A DNA stretch of 64,000 nt, from NCBI GenBank assembly GCA_002007465.1, contig LNAC01000135.1:3410816-3474815 (forward strand), written 5' to 3'. The DNA is from Ailurus styani (lineage: Eukaryota > Chordata > Mammalia > Carnivora > Ailuridae). Positions 38,610 through 51,960 of the stretch are shown here, one piece after another. The translations under genes and the position numbers were made by a program. The notes beneath the pieces are model-generated. The model was given only the letters and a program-made list of their open reading frames with translations, made no database searches and was not told the DNA's origin. Every line of letters begins with the position of its first letter. The first letter of the stretch is position 1.

Positions 38610-39060
38610 TTATTTGCAGTATAAAAAAGATATTTTTACCCATGCATCAATTTTTTACAGTGACGGGAAGAATAGTGTATTATAAAGTACCACTGAGTTA
38701 AAAGACCAAAGTGCACTTTTCAATGCCTGAAAGATGGAAAGAGATAAGGCAAAAGCCTATTTCAAGAAACCATCCTCCACATGAAAATCTATACCTAATG
38801 AGATGCTGAGTTTTATTCTGTACTACAAGAAATCTATTTTTATAATATCTAAATGGAAAATGACTGCAAGGTAGTTGAGGCTGACTTATAAGACAAAATG
38901 AGATGAAAGTTTTATTTCTGGTACTTCCCAATTTTAATTTAAGAGGGAATAATCTAATAATATAAACAAATGAAATGAAGGTATTTTACAATAGTCAAAA
39001 AAGGAAGAAAGGAAGAAGACAGAACCACTAGTGATTTCTAGACCTTACAATGTCTGAAAT

Positions 39061-39080
39061 ACACACACACACACACACAT
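39061..39080. repeat. (CA)n microsatellite
   Basis: About ten CA units. Confidence 0.95.
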
Positions 39081-41039
39081 ACAATCTGACCACTTAACTT
39101 AGGATAAATCCCACTGCACTCTTAGAGACTCTAAAATAAAAATTATACAGACAGCTGTGGTAGATCCTCAGTTATCAGAGCAGCTCTGGGCAAATTCTAA
39201 AGAAATTGACATTTAATATGAAAATTTTGATAAATATATTTCATGTCTCAAAATATACAATTTTGAGAACATTTAAAAAAAATCAGACCCCAAATAAACA
39301 ACCACCCATCTTATACAACTCTTTGATTTGTCAATATAAATCTGAATACTACACAAGGGACAGATAAGGATACATCAAATTTCAGTGGAAAATTCTTGAA
39401 ATGCCCAATTTTAGAATATTTCTGAATATCTGCTGAGTAAATAAACAAATACAAATTCCCTTGGCCTAAATGTGTATCCACTACCTTTAAAATCTATACT
39501 ACATGGAACAGAGGTTGTTTTTTAATATTACACTTAAACATATCTGTATTATGTTAGCTCAACGATTTATCTTTGATTTTAAAAAATCCTTTATCTAAAA
39601 AATACTTCTGAAGTTTACTTTGAAAATATAGATACCATTTCATTCCAAAGAAGACAGAGGTATAAAGGGTGTTAACACCTTTATCTAAGGCTTAAACTGA
39701 GAGGAATATTCTAAGTATGATAAAGAAAAACAAATGTTCGCAGATTAAAAATACTAAATCTAAGTATGTTTGTTTTCCACTTGACCCTTAAGGTTATTTT
39801 TATTATTTTAAAATGAAACTCAACCATTACTTGCTGCAGAGATATTTAATATGGAGTAGGCATTAGATGATAAATAGAAACTTTCACAGTAAATTTAAAT
39901 GAAGATAAAACTTTCTAGAATTTTGGGGAGTTTTTTTTTTTAAATACACTAAACAGACTGTCTTAACAGAAATTTCTTAATACAGCTTCAGTCACAAATA
40001 TTTATTTTAATGAAAAAAGAAAAGGTCATAAATACTCTAGGGGGATTAAATAATTGAAGATTCATCATAAAGACAGGAAATAGATTAAAAATCTTTTGGA
40101 ACAAGACTCAAATCACAGCTTAGTTGTCTTAATTTATAAAGACATATAAAGTAGTATAAGAAATTGGCTATATAGGTATATCCATAAGTATGAAAAATTC
40201 AAATTCATTTATATCACAGAACACAGAAAGTGGTAACCTTTTCTTTCCATATTACTAACATTTGCGATCTTAAAACTTGCCATTAATTTGATTCTTACAC
40301 ATGTAGGAAGCTACTGAACACTTGGTAGGCTGGTGGAATTTTAAATATCCGATAATGTCTAATTATTAGGATACCTACTGAAATAACTGACTTAACTTTT
40401 GTTTGAAATTGTGGTATGGGGATACTATTTCAAAAGAGAATTTATAGAAATTAAATTTTATGGAGTCAATAAATATATAATTATGAGATTCAACTAGACT
40501 ATTGATAGAATTACATTTGCTAATATTTTTTGGTAATCTTCAGAGGTCCATACAATGGCGGTAACCAATATTGCAAAATAAATACTCATTAAAGAAAATA
40601 AAATGTAGGTCTGTGTCAGTTAAGCAAACTTTTTTTGTCCTCCATAAAACGTGACAGATATGTCCCATAAAAATCTTACAATCTAAAAGCACAGGCAAGC
40701 TGCATTTGGTTTAAATTATAAAGGTCACAGGAAAAAACAAAATGTCAGAAGCACTAAAAAAAAAAAAGAAAAAGCTGGATCCTCTGTATTTAAGAGGAAA
40801 TGTCAGGTAAAGGAACTATAACCAAGTCTCTCTCTTTTTTTAAATAACCAAGTCTTATATATCAACAGACATAACTCTTTCATAGTGAAATATATTTACA
40901 TCTTATCTTCCATATTGTAATTTATTATTTATTCCACACATCTTGGACCTTAAACCAAAGTGACACAATTCGGGGGGAAAGAGAATTCTGAAATTCTTAA
41001 ACCCCACTGGGGGGTATGGAGGGGGAAGTACACATACTC

Positions 41040-41186
41040 TTATGGACTGAAGGTTTGTGTTTGCTCAAAATTCATGTTTAAGCCCTAAACCACGATGTAA
41101 TGGTATTTGGAGATGGGGCCTTTGGGAATCTGATTAGGTCATGAAGGTGGAGCCCTCATGGTGGGATCAGTGCCTTTACATGGAGG

Positions 41187-41237
<51 letters not shown>

Positions 41238-41468
41238 ATTCTCCCCACCCGGTCCCCTCTTTGTGGGAGTACAGAGAATAGAACATGTGAGGACTTGAGT
41301 CGGCAGCCATCTAAAACCAGGAAGAAATAGATCCTCACAAAAATGTGAACCCTGCCGGGTGGACCCTAACCTTGAATTTCCAACCTTCCAGACTATGAGA
41401 AAATTTCTTTTGTTTAAGACACCTAGTCTATGGTATTCTGTTATGGCAGTCCAAGCAGATTAATACAC
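41040..41468 (+). mobile_element. MaLR (MLT1-like) solo LTR with microsatellite
   Basis: Landmarks 'gatgtaatggtatttggaga', 'ggggcctttgggaatctgat', 'ttaggtcatgaaggtggagc', 'ccttccagactatgagaaaa' and 'gtctatggtattctgttatg' follow the order of MaLR LTRs. No internal retroviral sequence or coding region is adjacent, so it is a solo LTR. Confidence 0.75.
41188..41234. repeat. (GA)n microsatellite inside the LTR
   Basis: About 23 uninterrupted GA units replace the middle of the LTR, at a place where related LTRs have a short (CT)/(GA)-rich patch. Likely length-polymorphic. Confidence 0.97.
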
Positions 41469-41855
41469 ATACTTTCAGATAAATGTTAGGACAAAACAGC
41501 CTAGTACCCTCTCTTTTCATAAAGGGGCAAAGCCCAGTTTTGGTTATGGCCCCAGGGCACAACAGTCTAGAATACAGTAGTCTCATCAACTGATTTACAT
41601 TTAGTGTAGTCATTTCCAAAGATCTATCCTGTGGACTACACTCTCCTTGCTTGCTTGAGATCAGCATTAATCTCTGGGCTGTCTCAGAATTAAGCATTTT
41701 CAGAGGGCTCCGGAGAAGCAAGTAAGACCCAGGCTCACAACTGACCTGAGTTCATTACAGAATGGAATCCTCACACCATGGGAAAACTAGGCCAGATTAC
41801 TAAAATACAAGAGATAATCCAACTAGATAGGTGGGGCTTAATAATGTCAATTTTC

Positions 41856-42067
41856 TTTCTTTTTTTTTTTTTTAAAGATTTTATTTATTTATTTGACAGA
41901 GAGAGAGATTACAAGTAGGCAGAGAGGCAGGCAGAGAGACAGGGAGAGGAGGAAGCAGGCTCCCTGCTGAGCAGGGAGCTCGATGCGGGCCTCAATCCCA
42001 GGACGCTGAGATCATGACCTGAGCCGAAGGCAGAGGCTTTAACCCACTGAGCCACCCAGGCGCCCAG
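41856..42067 (-). repeat. Young mustelid-type SINE with TSD
   Basis: Flanked by 'taatgtcaattttc' (41842-41855) and 'taatgccaattttc' (42068-42081), one mismatch. Full length with 'gcagaggctttaacccactg'. Confidence 0.96.
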
Positions 42068-43419
42068 TAATGCCAATTTTCAATCCTTGAATCCACTAGC
42101 TGAGTAGTTAAAGCGGAAGAAGAAACACGAGTAAGAACAGACTTGGAGACAAGTAGGTTTGGAGATCACATACAATAAAACAACACAGCTCTTTTCTGTT
42201 TAAACAGAAAGATACAGCAATGGACAATTTAACAGTATACACTACAGCTATTTTAACAGTATTTTAAAATAAGCTCTTAATATTCTGAATTAAAACCCAA
42301 GTCAAACAAGTATACAACAAATCTCAATACTGCCTCACTGTTTAACCTGCAAAACACACCACCTTCCAAAACTTCTAACTTTAAAAAATCTATATGGAAG
42401 GCAAATTCTACAGCAATTTAACCAAAACAGTTTATCCTTCAGCAGAAGTTTGACATAGAAATGTCTTCTATTTGTAAGCAAAGTCTTTTCTGGCATCTTA
42501 ATATCCCCTTGGCTCACTTTCTAAGCCAAAAGTCAGTAACAGTAATACAGAATCTCTGTAAAATGCCAGGTTAAAACTGTTAGGTCGATTTTTGTGCATT
42601 TCCCATAATGGCGATTTTTAAAACAGCAACTACTAAAAGAAAGGTGGGGTGTGTAGGCATTAAAGCTATAAAGCTTAGAGAGTTATAAAATGCATCTTCA
42701 CATGTAAAACTGATACATTTCCTGAAAAAATTAAACATACTAGTTTAAACTTCTTTAATAAATCTTGAGGATGTTACATGTATATCCACAAAAACCCCTC
42801 AATTTTGAAGAGCTACTTTTCTATAAAGCTAAGATAAGATAGAAAGTATTTTGATATATCATTCTCAGCTTGAGACTGAGAGCTGGTAAAAAAAGAAATT
42901 CTGTATGGTATATTATGAAGATGGTAGAAGAAGAGAAAAGCGTTTTCACTTCCAACAGTCTATTCAACAGCACTATAACATTACTTGGTGTAGGATAACT
43001 AGTTTAGATTGAGGTTTCAAAAAGTTTAACTCTAAATTCATTTTAGCAATATGAACAATATTAATCCCTTGAAAGTTGATATCCGCAGGTCCTCAAATTT
43101 TTTCATTTCATAAACTATAATGTCATTCTAAAAGTTTATCATCAGGAAAGTGAAAGGTGAAATTAACAAAGGCACTACTGAAAGTTAATGAAGAGAAAGG
43201 GCAGTGCAGAAAAAAAGAATTAAGAAGAAATTCATTAACAATTTACTTCACCTTTATCCCTGATGTATGTCCCCAGATTATTTCTATTATATGCTTTCAA
43301 ATACTTTAAATGTAGATATGAGATATGAACCATTGGAAATATGAACCAACCAACCAATCAACAAATCAAAAAAAACCCCACATAGATAAAGCAACTCTGA
43401 ACTTCCAGAGACCAGTTTT

Positions 43420-44090
43420 GAAACTACTGACCATAACCCTGTTTTGTATGATTATGTAGATTGAAAACGGGGTCGGAGGAGGAGAGGGGACAAAAATTAT
43501 GAAATTCCTGGGGCGGAGGTGGTTCATTCCCAACTACATAACTACATGCTCCCTCTACTCCCCTCCACAATCACCGAGCTGGTTATTACTGACGGGAGCA
43601 TACTGTCTCCCTCAGATGTATTTCACTGACGTAGATAATTATTTTAGAACCTTAGTGTGCTCTTCTCTCTACACTTCATTTTCTTCTTTGTTAGAAGGAG
43701 GGTGTGAAGGTGGGGGTGGTATTTTATTCTCTTTTCAAATGCATAAATACATACATTAAAACCCCTAACAGAGAATAACTGTTAAAAGAGGCAGGTTTTG
43801 ATTCTGTCAGTTCCCCATGCTATTAAAACAAGACAAAATAAAACCCTTCCCAGCAGCAAATAAATGTAACAATTCAACTGACTGGCAAAATTTAAATATT
43901 TAGTACACTTCTTGAAAAAGAAATTACAGCTGCTGTATTAGAAATCCTTGATGTTACACACAAAGCAAGGTGCTGACACCACGCCATGGCACACACAGGC
44001 AGCGCGCCTTACAGCACATCCTCGTCCTCCACACTGCCTGGTTCCTCTGAACCTGCCTCAGGATTTGGGTGGACTGACAGATTTTTTTTT
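43420..44090 (-). other. CpG-bearing segment with gene-like acidic C-terminus
   Basis: GC-richer than the flanks. On the minus strand, after an A run at about 44082-44091, a 27-codon frame ends EEPGSVEDEDVL then TAA (stop about 44012). It is followed by several hundred bases of UTR-like sequence with AATAAA near 43720. This could be a truncated retrocopy or chance. No poly(A) tail or flanking duplication was found, and the run of A before the frame is a poor splice acceptor, so an alternative TLK1 exon is unlikely. Confidence 0.3.
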
Positions 44091-44174
44091 TCTTAAAGTA
44101 TGAAAAGATTTAACTTTCTACACAATGATGGAAAGAGCCTAGTATTCTAGACTCTCTTGATGCACATGAATATA

Positions 44175-44513
44175 CAAGTGACCCTTGAACAACATGGGTT
44201 TAAACTGCACCGGTCCGCCTATAGGCAGATTTTTTTCAACAAATAAAGTACTGTAACTGTATTTTCCCCATCATTTTCTTAATAACATTTTTCTCTAGCT
44301 TCCTTTATTGTAAAAATAGAGTATACAATACATATAATATAGAAAATTTGAGTTAATTGACTGCTTATGTTATTGGTTAAGTCTTCTGGTTAACAATAGG
44401 CTATTAGTAGTTAAGTTTTGGGGGAAACAAAAGTTATATGCAGAGTTTGTTGTGCACATGGGGGTGGAGGACAGTTGGTGCTCCTAATCCCTGCATTGTT
44501 CAAGGGCCAACTG
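44175..44513 (+). mobile_element. MER2-like DNA transposon
   Basis: 339 bp with inverted ends CAAGTGACCCTTGAACAA and CAAGGGCCAACTG, bounded by TA on each side. The inside 'ttcttaataacatttttctc' and 'ggctattagtagttaagttt' match MER2 as I know it. It has no coding capacity. Confidence 0.88.
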
Positions 44514-45957
44514 TAAATGGCATGGAATTATAGTTCTGATTGGGAAGGGCCAGTGGCCAAGCAACTGTTTTTTTTGTGAAATAGTGATCTCTAGACTGAA
44601 TTTACAAACATGAATTGAACTCTGCTCTAACCAATGGTTAACATGAATTCCAAAATTAAAAAAATTCCATTCCCTATAAAATAACTGGATTAATATTAAA
44701 TATTACAGAAGCAAAACACATTTTACCTCTAAATTTTCATTTTGGTAGCTGAAAATCTACTACCAAGTTAAATGTATGACTACAAATGGGGAAACACAGA
44801 GCAAGTAATGTTTATGGACTCATAATAAGAGTAGGAGGTAAAATATGAACACTGGGAGTTTTCCTATCTACAGCCAGTCCCATGTTCTCTCAGCAGAGTC
44901 ATCTTTTATAGACTACTACTCATTTTTAAAAGGGAAACAGTAGTAAGGACAGAGTGTCAAGTTTAGAATTCTAACACTCTTCTTGGCACTTTTCTTGCCC
45001 AAACATGCCAAGAAGTCAGGAACCTCATAACATTCTTCATGGGCTTAATCATGACCTTTTCTACTAGAATGTATTTTCACCAGACTTCCCCTGAAAACTA
45101 CTGCCTTATACAAGTAGCATCTTTTCTTATGTTATAGAGAAATATAATGTACAATGTGGTTGGCTTTAACTGAGAGAAGAATTCCCAAGAGATTTCTTCT
45201 AGCCATAGCCATGAATATAAAGGTGAACACACAGATTTAGAGATTACATCCTCTAGAATTATACTGTTCATTATTTTCATATTTTTATTCAAACCTAAAG
45301 TGACAATAAATGTCACATATGCAAACTTATTCTTTGCGGTTATACTAAGGATTTGATAAATCAGATGACAATGGTATTCTAGAAAGAAAGACCAAAGGAG
45401 ATATCAAACTTGAAGAATATTTGGGGGTCAATTCACCTAAAACCAATGCCCTGTATTCTCCACTGTTCAAAAGGCTTGTAGACAATCCATTGTCTTCCAT
45501 TTCAACTAGTTGCATGGTCCACTGTGAAGGAGTGAGAAAAGAGCTGTGTGCTTGTTCTTGACCTGTAAAGATTTCATCATGGAAGATTAATACTGATGCT
45601 GCTGCTGCCTGTTACTGGTTGTTTCTCTTTGCAGGTGCCAATATCGGTCAGAGAACAGGATTTCAATGGCAGAGTTGTTGCTATACTGTTATCTCTTCAG
45701 AACGGAGGCACAGGGAGAGATGAATGCCACATCGCAAGGAGCAAAGGAGAGAGAGAGAAAGAAATGGTGTCAGGTGGCATGTTGGATGTGATTTTTGTTT
45801 TAGTAGAGATTGAGATGACTGCAAATTGTTTAGCTGATTCCTTCGCTCTGCAAAGATACATTTGTGTTGGTGCTGATGATTCTTGACTAATCCTGTTTCA
45901 ATTATAAATTGGTTATGTTTTTCCAAAAAATCTCCAGCACTTATATTCAGAACTTAT

Positions 45958-45992
45958 AGATCTCTCTCTCTCTCTCACTCTCTCCCTCTCAG
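45958..45992. repeat. (TC)n simple repeat
   Basis: 'atctctctctctctctctca' followed by 'ctctctccctctc'. Confidence 0.9.
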
Positions 45993-48900
45993 GCATACAC
46001 ACAACCCAAAACACATACATTAAGGCCAATCCCTACTAACACTATTTAATATTCCATATTGAGATGTCAAATTTTCTATATGCATTATTTTTTTCAGCTG
46101 ATCAAATATTTTAAATCTAGAAGGTGACAAAACTTGAAGACAAAATAAAGAGCAACACACACCTGCATGCTGTTCACACACTTGAGTAACAGCAGTGGTA
46201 AGTCCTATAACTTTCAAAATTCTTATTTCCTCATCATTTTGGGATACTATGATGGGTAACTTATATCATTTAAATATCGATTACAGAGAGAATCTATTAC
46301 AAGGGTGATGGTTTTGCAGGAATTTTTTTTTAAAAGTCATTTGTGTTAATTTAGTAATAATCCTAGAAAAGCATATCCATGTAGTTTTCTACAATTCCAG
46401 AATAATGATCTGAACTATACAAACAACAACATGGCAGAACTCCTCACATCAAAAAGATAAATTCCCATAACTAGAATTTATCAAAGACTGGTATCAAAAC
46501 AGGATCAACCATAAATGCTAACTGGCACAGAATTTGTTAGTTTCCTTCAGTCCACAGATTCCACATGTGGCACAGTTACATAAAATGGGATAGTTAGTAG
46601 CCCTGCCTCAAAGAATCAAACTTCTTAAAGAGACAGAAAATTATTCCCGCTGCCACTACAACCTTTTAATAAGGGATAACTGGGTAAGTCTGTACATAAT
46701 TACTACCAAAGTTATTTTTTAAAAACTGTTTTGGGAATAATTTGCATAGTCTCCACATATTTTATTATATAGCTCTTCTCGCTTCTATCTTTTAAATCCT
46801 TAAGCTACATAAAAGGCAAGATTATTTTAGGGTATTTATAGTTTTTATTAAAAATGTCCTTTTTCTGTTGACCTTTAAAAATAAATTTAGAGTGAAAAGC
46901 AATATACCAGCTAATAAGAACTATTTTAGCCGATATAACATCACTAACAATACTCAAGGAAAATAATATATGAGGGAAAGAGAGTATTTATGTGTGAAAC
47001 ACTTAACTGCTCTCCTTTATCTGCAATGAAAATGAAGTCTGTTTCTGAAAAAACAAAAAGCAAATGCCGCCACTATTCTAAGACAGATACAAAAAAAGCT
47101 TTAAGGGAATTACTTCTGAATACAGAGAATCAACTTGCCGTCTGTGCACAAGAGAAGAACTCTAGGAGTAAGTGTACAGGTACCGCCACTGAAACAGGAG
47201 TGGAAAAAGGTTCATGTTCGGCTTTGCCCATTACTAATTTTACCAATTTTGACAAAACATAAGGAGAAGACCTTGACATTCAAAAAGTTAAAATTAACGT
47301 TCACTCCAGAATGGTTAAAACTTCAAAGTCCATATAATTCTCCTGAAATGGGAATTTGAATCATGCTTGTATCAGGCAAAGCATGAAAATAAATCAATCA
47401 CTTAGTGAATAAGGAAGCAACGGTTTCTTAAAAAAACTGAAAATACTGAAGAATTCTTGATATATTAAAAAAAAAAAGTGATGTTGCACAGAGATTTTCC
47501 TAATCTTAGAAGACAAAACTAATAAGCCCTTAAGCCCCAGAAACATCTATTTATGTTAGCCATGGACTGACTTTTGGAGGCTTTTGCTTAACTTTCATTC
47601 CTTACTCTATCCTACTAATAGCTTTGGGTTAATTATATACCTAACTCTGCAGAATAACAGAGAATGTGAACTGAACTTTATGATTTATTCAATGGTAAAT
47701 ATACTTTTCATATTTCAGTTTACCTATTCAATTATTATGATGATCTTTATAAAATACAAAGCACATCATAAATAATTCATTTCAAGAAAAAGTAAACAGG
47801 CCTTCTAGTCTTATATGTCCAAACATCATGGACTTCCTCAATGAAATAAGTTTTCTCTTTTGGTACCCACAAATTTAATCTAATAATTTTACTGAACTTC
47901 AAGAGTTTTTATTAAAGACAGAGAGAAAGAGAGAGAGAAAGCCAAGAGCATGCTAGGCTCCAAATCTAAACCCTAAGCTGACACAGTATAGGTTAATTCC
48001 TGTGAAAGTTACAAGGACCTCAAATATTCACATATCAGAACCAGCCTACGGTAGATACTATATAGTTACAAGTTGGGTACGGTTCATGTCAGTTTAATAA
48101 ACCCAGGAGCAGAGGGAGCTGATAAAATAGAGGTGATTACATCTTTTCTCTTAACTGAAGCTTGTTCTCTATGTGTTAAAAGTGTCCAATCTACTTTTTT
48201 AGAAAACAGAATGACCTATTTTAATGGCCTATTTTCCAACTGTGCTTTAGAATGCCAAATAACTTACTTTAAAACATGTGACTTAATGTTTATATTTAAT
48301 TTTGCCACTCAAAAATTAATATCCAGTGTAAGCAGGCAACTATTTGTGCTCTAAGATGACACTACTTAACTCAATTTTGTTCCCTGCATGTACTACCAAC
48401 AACTTTCTTTATAATGCATTCATTCTTCTCACCCAAAATAGCTTCTCAGAAGAAAATGTGAGAATTCAAGACATAAGAGCATATTTCAGCATTAGTAGTT
48501 CATCCACTCTCCCAAAATATTCCATGATGTTGGTCAAAGAAAAGTAATATTGTAAATTGGTTAAGAAGATAAAGTTAGAAATCTAGAGCTGCTCAGTAAA
48601 TCTGATAAAAGCTGAAAAAAATAAAACAGGAAAAAGATTATGGAGGGGACAGTTATTAAAAGAATGAGTAAATTAAAACAATGGAAAAGTCAAACACAGG
48701 GAAAGAGACTAATATGGAGGTTAGAAGTGAAAGCACAGTGTTCTACAACAGCTTGCAGCAGTTTATATAGTATCTAGACATTTAAATACCTTACTTTAGA
48801 ACACTTACACAGAAGTGTTTCAGAGAAACCAAGTATTTTCAAAGTACCAGGAAAGTTTTAAAATCAACCAAGCACAACCAACCAAAACCAGAAGGCAAAC

Positions 48901-50401
48901 CCTTCTCTGAAGCTCTTCAAAAAGTAAAATATTTTTTGTAATAAAAATTGCCGATTCCTAATTTAACTGCTTTATAATTTCAGATTTTATGTAACAGGTT
49001 TTCATAAAATACAATACACGTATGTAAAATCTCATCACTAGAAAGAGTAATTTAAAATTAACTATTATATGTGAAAATAATAACCCTCCAGTTTAAGTGT
49101 CTCATTATCATGAAAGGCTGGTTAGAAAATAATTTATAAATCTTTATAGGGGACATCAAACGTAGGTCTCTATGAGTTCATTATCAAAACAGCTTAGGTG
49201 GACACACAAATACCAATACTAATTCTGTACTATAAAATCCTTCAAGAGTCCCATTACAACTCCATCTGTTACAGAGGATAGACTGAAGTTATCTACTGTA
49301 ACTCAAAGAGCAGGAAAAATCGTAATTACAACAAAACAAAATATACTTAAAAAAAAAAAAGACCAGAATAAATTATGTTAGAATTTACTGTTAAAGTAGT
49401 TTGGGGTTGAAACTTTTCTGAGCAGGGGCATAGACAGATATGACATAGTTAAAAAAAAAAAAAAACACTAATGCAAATTACATATGTATACACACATACA
49501 CACCCCTATCTATATTTATTTATAATTTTTTTCTGTTCCCTGTAATTGAATGGCAGGAGTCTGAAGCACCTTCATAGTATTTCAAAAAACAAAACAGTAC
49601 ACAGTATGATAGTAGCTGCTATCAGAATGAGTTTCTCTGTCCTACCTCACTCCACCCCCAGGAAGACACTTCACTATAAATATCTAGCTTCGATTAGTTC
49701 ACTCACTCAATTTTAGCGATTATTCAGCCTATTACAAAAGGGTGTAAGTAATGTGACAAAAAGCAGAATAAAAAATTGAGTCAAAGAAAAAGAATTTTAC
49801 ATCTGTAACTTCACTTTGAGTGGGAAAATCTATTCTATTATTATTAATGTGAAATGGTTTGAACTAAAAATATGAACTGTAAAAACAATGAACTGATTAC
49901 AATGTCATAGTTCACAAATCAGTACAAAGCTATACATTATAAAAATTTACTATAATAACACACAGCAACATTTTGAGAAACTATACCACTTCATACTATT
50001 ACTGATGATTAGGTTCTTCTAAACTTGCCAATGTACATTAAGTTAATTGAAACATTTATCAAGCATTTTACAGCTTAAAAGTTAAGCCAAAGAAACAAAA
50101 TCGTTACTAATTTATAATTATTTCAGTTTATTATAAATGGACACAAACAATATGGAAATTTACATTTCATGTTAAAAATGAAGCATTTTTACAAAAATAG
50201 TATTTAAACAGAGTAATTCTAAGACCCTGAAAATCTGGCCAGGAGTCACTTCTTCACTATAGGGATACAGTATTATCAGCACCTCAATGTTTGTAAGCTG
50301 CCACAAGGTAAAGGAATGCTATTTTAATATATTCAACTTAAAAATACAACTTCAATACCCCTCTTTTTTTTTGGTCTAAACTCTAGGTACTTTCTCTCTT
50401 A

Positions 50402-50578
<177 letters not shown>

Positions 50579-51131
50579 CTAGACATTGAGTAATAGTTAT
50601 TATATCTTATTAACAACCAGCAAAAGAAGGTAAGTAAGTGGAAATACTACAATGCTGACAACATTTAGCCCAAAATAATCCAAAAGCCTGTTACAATATT
50701 CTTCAGAGTACACTTAATACTTACAGATGGAACAACTAATTCATAAATTCAGCAACTATTTAATGAGTGCTATGTGTTAAGTGATGTTCTAGAATTTCAA
50801 TCCTAAGGGTACAATGAAAAAGACATTTTCTCCTTTCATTTTAGTTTGAACTTACACTCTATAGTCTCACTAAGCAGGCAGAAAAGAAAAATTTAATAAA
50901 GAAATAAAATAATCCCAAATAACAGTGTTATCAAGAAAACAAAAAAGGGTGGTATGAGAATGACATTGCATTACACTACTTTGTACTGAGTGTTAGGGAG
51001 GTGGTCTTGATCTAAACATAAAAAAGACAACTACAAGAGAACCTAAGCAAGTTATGTTCTAGACATAAGTTACAAGTACAAGGATGCCAAGATGGGCACA
51101 GGCTGGCATACTATAAGAAGAGAAAAAAATG

Positions 51132-51331
51132 GGCGCCTGGGTGGCTCAGTGGGTTAAAGCCTCTGCTTTCGGCCCAGGTCATGATCTCAGGGTCCTGGGA
51201 TCGAGGCCCACATCGGGCTCTCTGCTCCGCAGGGAGCCTGCTTCCCCCTCTCTCTCTCTGCCTGCCTCTCTGCCTCCTTGTGATCTCTCTCCCACTGTGA
51301 AATAAATAAATAAAATCTTTAAAAAAAAAAA
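51132..51331 (+). repeat. Young mustelid-type SINE
   Basis: Starts 'gggcgcctgggtggctcagt' and contains 'gggttaaagcctctgctttc'. The target duplication is probably 'aaaaaaatg', though it is hidden in the A-tail. Confidence 0.95.
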
Positions 51332-51919
51332 TGTAAGCAGCAAAACAGCCAGAGAGGCTGTGAGCAGTAGGAGAGGCAAGCAGGGGCCAGCTTACGTATG
51401 GACTTCCAGACCAAGGAATGAATTTCATTTTACTCTAAGACTACAAGAAAATTACTGCAAAGAGGGTCAATCAGTTGGGTACAGGTTTAAAAAGGGAAAA
51501 AAAAGGAAAAAAACTAGGAAATTTTTTTCTGCTTCCATGTGTTAGTGAGGAAAAGGAATGCTAAAACTATAGTCAAAGCACCAAATTCTTTATAAATAGA
51601 CATGAGACTTTAAATCTTGAAAGTACTTTATGGTTATTTTATTAATTTCAAATATTTGTATATTAACTTTGAAATATAACTAGCTTAATGTATGTAGAAC
51701 CATAAGACATAAACACTTATAACATTTCCTGAGGAAAAAAATGATTGTTTTTTGATAAAATAAAAGAAATCCACTCCATAGTAAAACAAACTTCCATTTT
51801 ATATCCCAATACTGGAAGAATTGCTTTTGTCAAAAATGTTTACTCATGTGTTCTGGTGGGTATTTGGCAAAGCTCCTAACCTAGGTATGATTTATTCATG
51901 TTTATTCAGGTCCCTCAGC

Positions 51920-51960
51920 AACATTTAACTATAAACATTTAACTATAACATTTAGTATAA
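51920..51960. repeat. Short tandem repeat, 14-bp unit
   Basis: 'aacatttaactata' occurs twice in tandem, followed by a diverged third copy 'aacatttagtata'. Confidence 0.8.

Noticed and set aside
43420..44090. Alternative terminal exon of TLK1
   Set aside because: The sequence before the frame is a run of A rather than a pyrimidine tract, so there is no credible acceptor. It is kept only as a retrocopy or unknown candidate.
48073..48354. 93-codon plus-strand ORF in an intron
   Set aside because: AT-rich, no domain, no splice context and no sign of constraint; treated as chance.
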